Assembly (NCBI RefSeq): GCF_014268755.2 | Contig: NZ_CP077093.1 | Coordinates: forward strand, 4,514,001-4,578,000 | DNA from: Pseudomonas vanderleydeniana | GTDB taxonomy: Bacteria; Pseudomonadota; Gammaproteobacteria; Pseudomonadales; Pseudomonadaceae | Reading direction: 5' to 3' | Length of the DNA stretch: 64,000 bases | Shown here: in pieces, positions 44,324 to 52,899 of the stretch | How the letters are laid out: the number at the start of each line of letters is the position of its first letter | Position numbering within the stretch: position 1 is the stretch's first letter | Position numbers and translations under genes: made by a program | The notes under the pieces: model-generated | Database searches by the model: none | The model's input: only the letters and a program-made list of their open reading frames with translations | Told to the model about the DNA's origin: nothing

Positions 44324-44782
44324 TTACTGCTCACTGACCGGCCTCGAGTCAGCAGACTCAGCCCCTCCGATCATGATGCGTTTAGGCTTCGCTTCCTCCG
44401 GTACCACTCTAAGCAAGTCTATGTTCAGCAAACCGTTAGCGAGCTTCGCGCCCTGCACCTCGATGTGATCCATCAAGCGGAACGACAGCCGGAAAGCACG
44501 CTGAGCGATACCCTGGTGCAGGTAAGTGACATCACCGTTGCTTTCTCGCTTGTCGCCGGCGACCGTCAAAACGCCCTTTTCAACCTGAATGTCCAAGTCC
44601 TCCTCAGCCAAGCCAGCCACCGCGATGACAATTCGATATTGGTCATCACCGTGTTTTTCAACGTTGTAAGGAGGATAGGAAGTTCCGGCCTCACTGCGAA
44701 GCGCCGATTCGAAAAGGTCGTTGAAACGGTCAAAGCCGACCGAGTGACGGAAAAGTGGGGCCAACGAAAGAGTAGTAGCCAT
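44324..44782 (-). CDS. Small heat-shock protein Hsp20 (IbpA family)
   Basis: Start ATG 44782 with CAGGAG upstream; 152 residues. MATTLSLAPLFRHSVGFDRFNDLFESAL is the usual IbpA-type N terminus. The alpha-crystallin domain follows (YPPYNVEKHGDDQYRIVIAVAGLAEEDLDIQVEKGVLTVAGDK, then GIAQRAFRLSFRLMDHIEVQGAKLANGLLNIDL). It is an ATP-independent holdase. A sigma-32-like promoter is visible upstream. It lies between the two halves of the lasso cluster on the same strand as the B1-B2-kinase-sulfotransferase genes, but has its own promoter and terminator. Confidence 0.93.
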   Translation of the reverse strand: MATTLSLAPLFRHSVGFDRFNDLFESALRSEAGTSYPPYNVEKHGDDQYRIVIAVAGLAEEDLDIQVEKGVLTVAGDKRESNGDVTYLHQGIAQRAFRLSFRLMDHIEVQGAKLANGLLNIDLLRVVPEEAKPKRIMIGGAESADSRPVSEQ

Positions 44783-44850
44783 TGCTAAATCTCCTGAGTT
44801 TTCTCCAAGTGATTTGAGGCGCGACCCGCATTCGGCATCGCGCAAAATCC

Positions 44851-44880
44851 TAAGTAGGCACCGAAGACAAAAATTCAAGG
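44851..44880 (-). promoter_or_regulatory. Sigma-32-like heat-shock promoter of hsp20
   Basis: Minus-strand reading gives CTTGAA (complement of 44874-44879), 15 bases, then CCTACTTA (44851-44858), close to the heat-shock consensus CTTGAA-N(12-15)-CCCCATNT. Confidence 0.55.
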
Positions 44881-45063
44881 GCGCTCGGAAAATTTTTAGC
44901 GCTGATCTGATCCCGCCGTGATCTACTAGCTTGGAGGAAGAAATGGGCACTCTGCTGGGATGAAGTGCGTTACTGCTCGAAGCGTTGCTGGCGCAAATCG
45001 CCTCTCAAGGTCAGATCGGAAAGGTTGGTATAGACTTCTTTGAAACTCATAAGGGCTCCGAAA

Positions 45064-45525
45064 ATGATCGATGCAGAACTGCTGAAACTGATGATCGAGT
45101 CTTCCAACGATGGCATTGTGGTGGCAGAGCAGGAAGGCGATGAACACATCCTCATCTACGCCAACCAAGCCTTTCAGCACCTGACCGGCTATAGCATTGA
45201 TGAAACCCTGTATCAGGACTGCCGGTTCCTGCAGGGCGATGACCGAGATCAACCAGGCATTGCTGCTATCCGCGAAGCAATAAAAAATTCTCAGCCTTGC
45301 CGGCAAATCATTCGAAACTATCGCAAAGACGGCCGTGTTTTCTGGAATGAGCTTTCGATAACCCCAGTGTTTAACGACGAGGATCAACTCACCTATTACA
45401 TCGGCATCCAAAAGGACGTTACCGTCCAGGTTGAGGCTAGCGAACGTGCCCGTCAGTTGGAGGCTGAAGTCGAGGATCTGAAAATTCAGCTGGCTCGATT
45501 ACAACGAAGCATTTCATCGACTTAG
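45064..45525 (+). CDS. Short LOV-domain photoreceptor (PpSB1/SB2-LOV type)
   Basis: ATG 45064 (MIDAELLKLMIESSNDGIVV) is preferred to the TTG at 45040 because it matches the known start of P. putida short LOV proteins and has AAGGG upstream; 153 residues. The flavin-binding LOV core contains LYQDCRFLQGDDRDQ with the photoactive Cys at residue 53. It is followed by RNYRKDGRVFWNELSITPV and YYIGIQKDVT. A C-terminal helix (ARQLEAEVEDLKIQLARLQ) extends the fold and probably mediates dimers. No output domain, so signalling would be by protein contact. Confidence 0.9.
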   Translation: MIDAELLKLMIESSNDGIVVAEQEGDEHILIYANQAFQHLTGYSIDETLYQDCRFLQGDDRDQPGIAAIREAIKNSQPCRQIIRNYRKDGRVFWNELSITPVFNDEDQLTYYIGIQKDVTVQVEASERARQLEAEVEDLKIQLARLQRSISST

Positions 45526-45605
45526 AGGGCTATAGAAAAACGGCAAAAAAAGACGGACACCATCGCCCTTAAAACTGGAGTTTGGTAGGCGTGTTTGCCG
45601 TTCGC

Positions 45606-46460
45606 TTACGATTCAAACGCCGAGTGATAAGCAAGACGTGCTCGCACCGGTTCGGTGGCATCCTCAATGCGGCGTAGCTGAGCTTGGCTCAATTGTTCAC
45701 GCCATCCTCCAGCACGTCCCTCTCGAAAAAAGCGAGCGGCGCGCTGCGGCCTCTCACTGAAACCGTGGCTGGCCTCCGCAGCCTGCAGCCGGTCGAAGCG
45801 GGTAGCCTCCAAGGCTTGTTCAAGGCGCTTGTCATCCAGCGCCCAGCCACAGTACTTAATGACACAGGCAAAGCTCGCCATCGGCGTAGCCAACATGTCT
45901 TCATAGCGAATGAGCAAAGGGCTCCAGGGCGCGGGCAAATCTATCCAGCTCAGAACATGCCGACTCCAGCTATTGAGTCGTTGAGGTAGCTGATCTCTGA
46001 GCCCGAGCTTTTGGTCACACAGTATGGCTGCCTCGTCGAGGAGAAGGTCGATCGCCCTGTCCACACTGATATCGATGTGTCCGGCCAACGAGAGCACCAC
46101 ATCTCGAGGATCACGCACGATATAGACAGCGCCAAGCGTGCTTGTAGCGGGAAACAGTGGCTCCCCGAGCGAAGTCAATTGCCAAGCGTCGTGAACCTTA
46201 TTGAACAATGGTTCGCGCGCCTCTGTTAATTGCGCTTCATACATGCGTGGACGCAAGGTCAACAACTCATCAGGGAGCAAATCAGACGAGGCGATGCCCA
46301 GAAGCTCGTCGAAACGGCGACGACTGCTGGCAATAGGGGCGAAGTTTTGCTTGCGAGAGAAGTCTGGTTCCGATCCGCCCAGACGATAACTATTGAGGAC
46401 CAACCGCAGCCAAGTGTTACCTGACTTTGGGTAGGACGCCAGCCAGTAGAATCCCTTCAT
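45606..46460 (-). CDS. PAPS-dependent sulfotransferase coupled to lasso kinase
   Basis: The 284-residue protein has the 5'-phosphosulfate loop YPKSGNTW (10-17), a candidate catalytic His at about 90 (NKVHDAW) and the 3'-phosphate-binding element VRDPRDVVLSLAGH (115-128), plus a C-terminal FFREGRAGGWREQL, typical of the family. The start overlaps the kinase stop as ATGA, so it is translated with the lasso genes. It would transfer sulfate to a hydroxyl, possibly a Ser/Thr of the lasso core or a group added there. Substrate is inference from context. Confidence 0.88.
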   Translation of the reverse strand: MKGFYWLASYPKSGNTWLRLVLNSYRLGGSEPDFSRKQNFAPIASSRRRFDELLGIASSDLLPDELLTLRPRMYEAQLTEAREPLFNKVHDAWQLTSLGEPLFPATSTLGAVYIVRDPRDVVLSLAGHIDISVDRAIDLLLDEAAILCDQKLGLRDQLPQRLNSWSRHVLSWIDLPAPWSPLLIRYEDMLATPMASFACVIKYCGWALDDKRLEQALEATRFDRLQAAEASHGFSERPQRAARFFREGRAGGWREQLSQAQLRRIEDATEPVRARLAYHSAFES

Positions 46461-47413
46461 GCCTGATGGCTAGCCCCGACGTGAAACGCCACGATGCGCT
46501 CGACGAGTTCATCCAAATGCTCAAAGCCTGAAAGCTGTCGAACCAGAACATGCCGCGCAATGCTAGCCGCCGATCGAGTGACCAGCGTGAAGTGCGCGCC
46601 CTTAGCAGGAGCAACCGTCATTAGTACCCGCTCCTGATACAAGGCCTTGGAGAAGCGAACCGAGGCCGGCAACCCACCAATCGCCTCCAGCCCCGCAAAC
46701 TTGGCATCCTCGACTCGTTCAAGATGGTAAAGCGCTGCCAGTTTCAATGGCGCGCCTTGGGCGAAGTGCTCTGCCCCCAAGCCGACAGAGAATTTGTCCA
46801 TACCCTGGCGCACGCGCTCTGCGTCCCCCACGGCATGGCCAAACTGGCTCATTGCATCTTGCCAGAGCTTGATCCTGGGGAAAGTAGGCAACGCAACCGC
46901 CCCCCGCTCCTGGTCGAGACTCAGCACCGTGACATCGTCCGCCAGAATCGGGTACCCCCGCCGCATGAAGGCAGATGCCAGGGTCGATTTCCCTGTGCCT
47001 GAAGGCGCGGTAAAGGCGATCGCCACATCCCCCTCAGGAGACGGCAGCTTCACGCAACAGGCATGTAGAGGTAAAACGGTTCGGCGTTGGCAAACAATGG
47101 CAAACACTGTACCGAATAAAAACGCCCTTACTGCTGGGGCATCCACCGAGTGGCTGGGCTGTACACGAATCGCGCGGCCATCGTGTGCTATGCGATAGGT
47201 CGCAACTGACTCGACAGCGAAACGACAGGTTCCATCGGCGCCCATTTGCAGAATGGGGCCCTCATATTCAGTATCCGGCAGCCGTGCTTCAACCGCACCG
47301 AGCTCGATATGCAGGTCTATAGGGGCCTGTAGATCCCCTGCCCAGGGCAATAGCTCCGGCAGCGGCAAATCACTGCGCACACGCCAGCCGCAAAGCGAGT
47401 AATCGTCATACAT
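46457..47413 (-). CDS. HprK-related serine kinase of the lasso cluster
   Basis: The 318-residue protein carries VLPLHACCV near 114-121, a Walker A loop APSGTGKST (136-144) and ILADDVTVL (about 156-164), the pattern of HPr kinase-related proteins found beside PqqD-like genes. In the paeninodin and pseudomycoidin pathways such kinases phosphorylate the C-terminal Ser of the precursor; here the precursor also ends in Ser. It is ten bases after B2 and overlaps the sulfotransferase. The HprK-rel-A family also occurs in exopolysaccharide loci, so a different substrate cannot be excluded. Confidence 0.83.
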   Translation of the reverse strand: MYDDYSLCGWRVRSDLPLPELLPWAGDLQAPIDLHIELGAVEARLPDTEYEGPILQMGADGTCRFAVESVATYRIAHDGRAIRVQPSHSVDAPAVRAFLFGTVFAIVCQRRTVLPLHACCVKLPSPEGDVAIAFTAPSGTGKSTLASAFMRRGYPILADDVTVLSLDQERGAVALPTFPRIKLWQDAMSQFGHAVGDAERVRQGMDKFSVGLGAEHFAQGAPLKLAALYHLERVEDAKFAGLEAIGGLPASVRFSKALYQERVLMTVAPAKGAHFTLVTRSAASIARHVLVRQLSGFEHLDELVERIVAFHVGASHQA

Positions 47414-47423
47414 AGCGGGACAC

Positions 47424-47837
47424 CTAATTTTGCTGCTTCAAGGCGCGAAAATTGCCCATATTCTCCGCTCCGCAAACGACGCCGCCATCCTTCCCCGTCA
47501 ATACCAGCCATGCATGTGCGCCTATGGAGTCACCCTCTCTGCGTACACCCAGGCAAAGCACGGACCGCCTTCCGCGCAAGCGCAACATGCAAGCGGCCAC
47601 TAATGCTTGGCGCAAACAAAGAGGTTTCCAGGGAAGTCGCCGGACAGCCACGGCCACGGCATCGCGCACAGCACGAGCCGTCGGCGACAATGCGAGATTT
47701 AAATGAGGTGATGCGGACTCAATGCGAGCGCCACTTAGACTCAGCAAAAGGCGCCACGAAAAAAGATGACATAAGACAGGAGTAACCGAAAACAAGAGAA
47801 CGGCTTCAATAACGCGAAGACGGTGAGCACTAATCAA
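47424..47837 (-). CDS. Lasso leader peptidase B2 (transglutaminase-like)
   Basis: The 137-residue protein contains PWKPLCLRQALVAACMLRLRGR with the catalytic Cys at 74, GVRREGDSIGAHAWLVLTG with the His at 108, and possibly Asp117. This Cys-His pattern and length are those of the stand-alone B2 proteins that cleave the leader after the penultimate Thr. The start is TTG 47837, overlapping the B1 stop (TTGA). The N-terminal hydrophobic helix (AVLLFSVTPVLCHLFSW) may tether it to the membrane. Confidence 0.85.
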   Translation of the reverse strand: MISAHRLRVIEAVLLFSVTPVLCHLFSWRLLLSLSGARIESASPHLNLALSPTARAVRDAVAVAVRRLPWKPLCLRQALVAACMLRLRGRRSVLCLGVRREGDSIGAHAWLVLTGKDGGVVCGAENMGNFRALKQQN

Positions 47838-48121
47838 GCCTGAACCTCAATAAGTTCACGACTGGCCAGCTTGCTCAGCAGCTCCATAACATCCTGACGA
47901 ATTACCTGGATGTCCGCGTCGTACTCAAGCGCCAGTGTGTCACACAAGGCATCTACACGCATTGGCGAAGCGAGTCGCTCCCAAATTTCGCTAGCGACGG
48001 AATTAAGGCCGAAGTAGTGCCACTGCGATACACTCATCAGCACCAATTCCCCACCGATCTCGGCGACTAGAACGTTAGCATTCCTGATAACAGTCGCCTC
48101 TCCAGTGATTTCGCTCATCAT
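47834..48121 (-). CDS. PqqD-like leader-binding protein B1 (RRE)
   Basis: The 95-residue protein has the RiPP recognition element fold: GELVLMSVSQWHYFGLNSVASEIWERLASPMRVDALCDTLALEYDADIQVIRQDVMELLSKLASRELIEVQ, with the LN..A..IW pattern typical of PqqD relatives. It binds the leader of the precursor and presents it to B2 and the cyclase. First gene of the B1-B2-kinase-sulfotransferase operon. The second Met (48118) is an equally good start. Confidence 0.87.
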   Translation of the reverse strand: MMSEITGEATVIRNANVLVAEIGGELVLMSVSQWHYFGLNSVASEIWERLASPMRVDALCDTLALEYDADIQVIRQDVMELLSKLASRELIEVQA

Positions 48122-48252
48122 TTTAGTTCCGCCCCCCAGTCAAGCGCAGCCCATAATGCCGAGCCTTCAGACGATCCACAAGTCCATATGCTGAAGTCGG
48201 GCGATTGGCCTTCCCGGGCTGTAGCTGTCTGCGTTGAGTGGGATCTGTAGGG

Positions 48253-48607
<355 letters not shown>

Positions 48608-48684
48608 CTATTGGAGAAATTCGGGCATATCGCCGTGAAGCACTACCGAGTAAGCTGAATAAATTTCATCAATGGAAACCTTCG

Positions 48685-49617
48685 ATGTTCTCATCCGAGC
48701 GGCTCAAAGGAATCGACGTCTTCGTCGCTGTTGCTGACTTCGGGAGCTTCACGGCTGCGGCTCAAAGGCTGAATTTGACAAGTTCGGCAGTCAGCAAGAG
48801 CGTAGCTCGTCTAGAGGCGCGTCTGGGAACCCGACTGTTCAATCGTACGACCCGCACGTTGTCGCTCACGGATTCCGGCGTCGTGTTCTACAGAACCTGC
48901 CTATCGGTTCTGGCGGATCTGGAAGAGGTCGAGCATGCAATCGTGGCTGAAGGCAATGAGCCCCACGGCAAGGTTCGTATCGATCTTCCAGCCTCCTACG
49001 GACGGCTACATGTGCTCCCGTTGCTCATGGATTTCTTGCTACTGCATCCCATGCTGCAACCCCACATATCGTTCACGGATCGCTTTATCGATCCGGCGTA
49101 CGAGGGCATCGACATCGTCGTTCGCATTGGCGGGCCTGACGCGTGGCCGTCGAATCTGGGGCACCAGTACTTTGGTGCACAGCGCCTCATCTTCTGCGCA
49201 TCCCCTCAGTACCTGGAGCGCAACGGCACTCCCCAGAACGAACGCGAACTCGAACATCACCATTGTGTGGGTTACGGGCATAGCGATGGGATGGTCACCC
49301 CCTGGTTCTTCAAGGGCCGTCATGCTGGGGAGATGGAGCGCCGAACCATCCAGCCACGCATTGCGGTGGGCGATGGAGAGGGAGAAGTCGCAGCGGTGTT
49401 AGCAGGTCACGGGATAGGTCAGCTACCCACCTGGCTGACTCAGCGGCACGTAGACTCTGGCGCTCTCGTTGAGGTGCTGCCTGATCTGGCGACCGATGGC
49501 CTACCGATGAATCTGGTGTGGCTGAAAAGCCGCGAAGGGCTTCCCAAGGTTCGCGCCGTATTGGACTACCTGCTTCCCCGGTTGACCGCCCACGGCACAA
49601 GGCCCATGGACTCGTAG
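48685..49617 (+). CDS. LysR-family transcriptional regulator
   Basis: The 310-residue protein has an N-terminal winged helix (LKGIDVFVAVADFGSFTAAAQRLNLTSSAVSKSVARLEARLGTRLFNRTTRTLSLTDSG) and a C-terminal effector domain (GKVRIDLPASYGRLHVLPLLMDFLLLHPMLQPHISFTDRFIDPAYEGIDIVVRIGGP). It resembles the CrgA-like subgroup. It converges on the MFS gene at 49699, with about 80 bases between stops. Whether it controls that transporter is not shown. Confidence 0.88.
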   Translation: MFSSERLKGIDVFVAVADFGSFTAAAQRLNLTSSAVSKSVARLEARLGTRLFNRTTRTLSLTDSGVVFYRTCLSVLADLEEVEHAIVAEGNEPHGKVRIDLPASYGRLHVLPLLMDFLLLHPMLQPHISFTDRFIDPAYEGIDIVVRIGGPDAWPSNLGHQYFGAQRLIFCASPQYLERNGTPQNERELEHHHCVGYGHSDGMVTPWFFKGRHAGEMERRTIQPRIAVGDGEGEVAAVLAGHGIGQLPTWLTQRHVDSGALVEVLPDLATDGLPMNLVWLKSREGLPKVRAVLDYLLPRLTAHGTRPMDS

Positions 49618-49698
49618 AAGGCTGGCAGCAAAACGGAGCAGCGGTCTGACTCGAAGCCGCTCCGCTTCTGCCCTCAAGCCCCGTATGCGCTTAACCCT

Positions 49699-50886
49699 TT
49701 ATCTGGGTGCCAAGTGACGCACCACCGGAACAACAGCTAAAGCGAGCACCGCCACTGCGGCTGCAACATAGCCGAGAAACTCCACGCCGAGACTTGGGAT
49801 CGTCATGCCGCCGACAACCGCGCCGATACCGATACCTGCGTTGGCGGCGGAAACATTCGTGGTGCCCGCGAGCGCCTGAGAGTGCGAAACCGAGCTCATG
49901 ACCCGCACCTGGCTCACCGGATAAAGCGCAGTATTGGCAATTCCCCACAGGCCCAATGCAGCGCAGAAAAGCAAGCCTGCATGCGCCAGCGGCACAATCG
50001 CAGCCATACCGATGGCCAGCAGGAGCAAAAAGAGCACGGTCGCCTTGATGGGGGACTTGTCGACGGCTTTTCCGCCGATCCAGTTACCTACCAGCCCGAT
50101 GGCGCCGAATGCCATGAGCCACCACCCCACATTTTCCTGGGCAACGCCGACTACCCGTTCAAGGATATCGGCCAAGTAGGTGTAAGCGATGAACATCGCG
50201 CTGAACACGACGATCGACAGAAGGACGTTGGAGAGGAAGTAGGCCTCTTTGAATATCCGCGCCTGCTTCAGAAAATCGACTTTGGCAGAGCGGACAACAC
50301 TCGGCATATAGGCCAACATCGCCACAGCCATTATCAAGGACATCCCCGCCAGCAACCAGAAGGCGCCTCTCCAGCCAATGGCATTGGAGACAACGGTGCC
50401 AAGCGGGATGCCCAGTAGCATGGCTGCTGAGATGCCCAGGTAAACCCTGGAAATAGCCTGGCCTGCTCGTGCTGGGCCAGCGAGCTGTCCTGCGGTTTCA
50501 CTCGCTGTTCCCCAAAATACGGGCAGCGCCAACGCGGGCACTACCCGCGCAACCGCAAGAATCCAGAAGTTGCTCGAGACCGCAGCGAGCGCATTCGCTG
50601 CAGCGAAGATCAAAAGGATCGAGATGAACAGTTTTTTTCTATCGAGATGGGAAAGCGCCGCTGTCAGGGGCGGGCCAAAGACCATGACCGTGAACGCAAA
50701 CAGCGTGACCAGTTGCCCTGCGGCAGAAATCGAGATGTTGAGGTCTCTGGCAAGGTTCGGGAGCAGTCCGACAATCAGGAACTCGGTCGTAACGATGAGA
50801 AAGGCTGAGAAGGCCAGTATCGCGACGCTGATGCCGGCGCCTTTTGCAACAGAAGCCGCCGAAGGGGGTGATTCGTAAGCAGACAT
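49699..50886 (-). CDS. MFS transporter (DHA1, AraJ/sugar-efflux type)
   Basis: The start is set at ATG 50886 (MSAYESPPSAASVAKGAGI), 395 residues; the open frame extends upstream without membrane-protein character. There are twelve membrane helices, with motif A-like SHLDRKKLFISILLIFAAANALAAVSSNFW and a central loop near residues 190-210. Such proteins export drugs or sugars by proton antiport. Three 17-bp direct repeats lie directly upstream. No clear ribosome site precedes the ATG. Confidence 0.87.
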   Translation of the reverse strand: MSAYESPPSAASVAKGAGISVAILAFSAFLIVTTEFLIVGLLPNLARDLNISISAAGQLVTLFAFTVMVFGPPLTAALSHLDRKKLFISILLIFAAANALAAVSSNFWILAVARVVPALALPVFWGTASETAGQLAGPARAGQAISRVYLGISAAMLLGIPLGTVVSNAIGWRGAFWLLAGMSLIMAVAMLAYMPSVVRSAKVDFLKQARIFKEAYFLSNVLLSIVVFSAMFIAYTYLADILERVVGVAQENVGWWLMAFGAIGLVGNWIGGKAVDKSPIKATVLFLLLLAIGMAAIVPLAHAGLLFCAALGLWGIANTALYPVSQVRVMSSVSHSQALAGTTNVSAANAGIGIGAVVGGMTIPSLGVEFLGYVAAAVAVLALAVVPVVRHLAPR

Positions 50887-50906
50887 GGGTGGGCACTGGG
50901 TGCTGA

Positions 50907-51043
50907 CATCATAGTTTGACACAGCCCCCCTGAAATATGTGACCTGGAGAACGTCTTCCTTGCGAAGGTGTCGCAACATAGATTGACACATCCCCGAGGC
51001 ACACCAAATAAAGCCCTCAGTTTTTACAATATAGTTTGACACA
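50907..51043 (-). promoter_or_regulatory. Three direct 17-bp repeats upstream of the MFS gene
   Basis: On the minus strand the repeats are TGTGTCAAACTATATTG (51043-51027), TGTGTCAATCTATGTTG (50990-50974) and TGTGTCAAACTATGATG (50923-50907), with offsets of 53 and 67 bases. Their place before the transporter start suggests operator sites for a regulator encoded elsewhere. Confidence 0.5.
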
Positions 51044-51094
51044 AGCCGTCTCAGGGCCATGAAAACGTCAATTTCGGTGATGATGGGAGCGTAG

Positions 51095-51370
51095 CTACCG
51101 CTTTACCTCTGGCTGCGTAGCCTCTCGATATCGATGCGTTTCCGATACGAAATCGACAAATGCCACCGCTGCCGCAACCGCAAGCCGAGCATGCCTCGGC
51201 TGCAGCCCGCGGTGCTGGCCATCTTTCCCATGCCCAGTACCGTATAACCCTCTTAACTGCGTGAGATTGCTGGTTAACTGGGTGAGGTTGCGGAGTACAT
51301 TTTTGATGTTTTCAGCACCTTTGGCTGCATCACTCACACCATCGGGAACCAGTTGTAAGGCCTTAGTCAC
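51095..51370 (-). pseudogene. C-terminal fragment of an abortive-infection family protein
   Basis: The minus-strand frame reads KALQLVPDGVSDAAKGAENIKNVLRNLTQLTSNLTQLRGLYGTGHGKDGQHRGLQPRHARLAVAAAVAFVDFVSETH. The LR..YGTGHGK and RHA.LAV...A..FVDF pattern is that of the Abi C-terminal domain (PF14355 as I recall it). The N-terminal part is missing: the frame abuts a plus-strand subtilase fragment at about 51372. Confidence 0.62.
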
Positions 51371-51373
51371 CTT

Positions 51374-51869
51374 CTGGCGGAAGACGCCTTATCCGATGCC
51401 GGATGTGCTGATGCAGGATGGCAAGTTCCGTGGCGAAATCATTATCACCGCGGTCTATGCCCCACCACTAGATTCGAACGCAGGGAGCGAGTACGTTCGC
51501 GCAAACGTGGAGCTGAGCTTCGGTCTCATCGATGGCAACAACATCACCGGGAAGGTCCCGATGGAGAGCGATGAAGGTCAGAGCGGGTACGAGAGTGCCC
51601 AGATCGCCAACGGCAGCAAATGGTCGCCGGTCAAGGTCCATCGAAAAGCCTTCCCCCGTGGTATCAGCGGCACCAACTGGGGTCTGCAGGCTACTGCGTT
51701 GTTGAGGGCATACGAACCCAACCTGACCGACCCTTTGCCCGTACAGATCATCGTCACCATTCGCTCGCTTGATGGCGACACCCAGGTCCGGGCGGCAGGC
51801 ATGCGTGCGCTCACGCAGCGCAACTGGTTGCACACCCCACTACCGGTGCGTGTACCTATCCGCGTTTGA
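51374..51869 (+). pseudogene. C-terminal fragment of an S8 subtilase-like protein
   Basis: From about 51374 the plus strand encodes RKTPYPMPDVLMQDGKFRGEIIITAVYAPPLDSNAGSEYVRANVELSFGLIDGNNI... and ends KVHRKAFPRGISGTNWGLQATALLRAYEPNLTDPLPVQIIVTIRSLDGDTQVRAAGMRAL...VPIRV. As I recall, this matches the C-terminal beta domain of a group of large bacterial S8 proteases. The catalytic domain is absent. Joined head to head with the Abi fragment. Confidence 0.5.
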
Positions 51870-52145
51870 CCACGGTCTGACCTTTCATGGATGCGGCGCA
51901 GGCCACATCCAGTGGCCGCTGCTGCTGCGCACGGCTGGAAGAGTGAATCAGACCTGGTTCGGGAGGCCTGGCGTCCGCCAGGCCCCTCTCCACCGGCGGC
52001 GCCCCCTCTCAGTGGCCATGATTTTTCGCCCGAACACCAATAAATTTTCCTAGGTTCTGTCTGAAATTCGGAGAAACCGAACACCACTGCCGTGAGCGCT
52101 GAGATTTTGTAAGGTTTTCAGCCATCTAAGGAAAGGAATCCTGTG

Positions 52146-52850
52146 ATGGCTAAGCGCTACGAAATTTCGGATGAAGCATGGGATGTGGTCGCGGATCTCT
52201 TCACCCAAACCCACGCCAGAGGTAGAGGTAGGCCGCGATCAAGTGATCGCCTAATGCTCGATGGAGTGCTTTGAGTGTTGGGTTCAGGTGCTGCTTGGCG
52301 GGACATGCCCGGGTATTTTGGGCCCTGGCGAACGGTTTATCACCGCTTCCGAATTTGGCGAAACCGGGGAACATTTGATCAGATGCTCAAGCGATTGCAT
52401 CTCAAGCTCAATGATCAAGGGCTCCTTGACCTGCAAACCTGGATGATCGATTCAACTGCTGTCCGTGTTACCCGCGCCTCATCAGGTGCAGGTAAAACAG
52501 GGGGCCTGATGAACCCGCCGATCACGCTCTAGGCCGCAGTCGCGGTGGCCTCACCACCAAGATTCATATGCTCTGCGACGCCAATGGCGTGCCATTGCGC
52601 TTTCTCCTTTCTGGCGGTCAAGCCAGCGACATCAGCTACGCACAGCCATTGCTGGATGATGTCCGCATCCCGACGAGCAAGCGAGGCCGACCTAGCAAGC
52701 GCTGCCGCTGGCTTTTGGCCGACAAGGGCTACGACGCTGATGCACTGCGGCGCTACTGTGACCGATATCGCATGCACACGTAGATTTGCGCTCTCTTGAT
52801 ACACGGTTAGAGATGCTAAAAACAGCATTCGACCGGAATCAGGCATCCGA
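52146..52850 (+). pseudogene. Decayed IS5-family (IS427-group) transposase
   Basis: The coding trace begins MAKRYEISDEAWDVVADLFTQTHARGRGRPRSSDRLMLDGVL, then an in-frame TGA (52273-52275) replaces a Trp codon. It continues as SGAAWRDMPGYFGPWRTVYHRFRIWRNRGTFDQML...MIDSTAVRVTRASSGAGK, shifts frame near 52505, and resumes as GRSRGGLTTKIHMLCDANGVPL...LLADKGYDADALRRYCDRYRM before a final stop. The C-terminal third is missing. Three lesions make it clearly inactive. The left end probably lies near 52054 (GGTTCTGTCTGAAATTCGG). Confidence 0.88.
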
Positions 52851-52899
52851 GCAAAAGCTTCGTAGCCGGTAGCGGCCAGTTACAAGGAGCGCTTCAGAC

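Noticed and set aside
44240..44788. Plus-strand 182-codon frame opposite hsp20
   Set aside because: Antisense to a textbook alpha-crystallin domain with its own promoter and terminator.
51261..51373. Upstream extension of the subtilase fragment frame (MRLLVNWVRLRSTF...)
   Set aside because: This part is the complement of the Abi C-terminal coding sequence, so the S8 frame is taken to begin only at about 51374.
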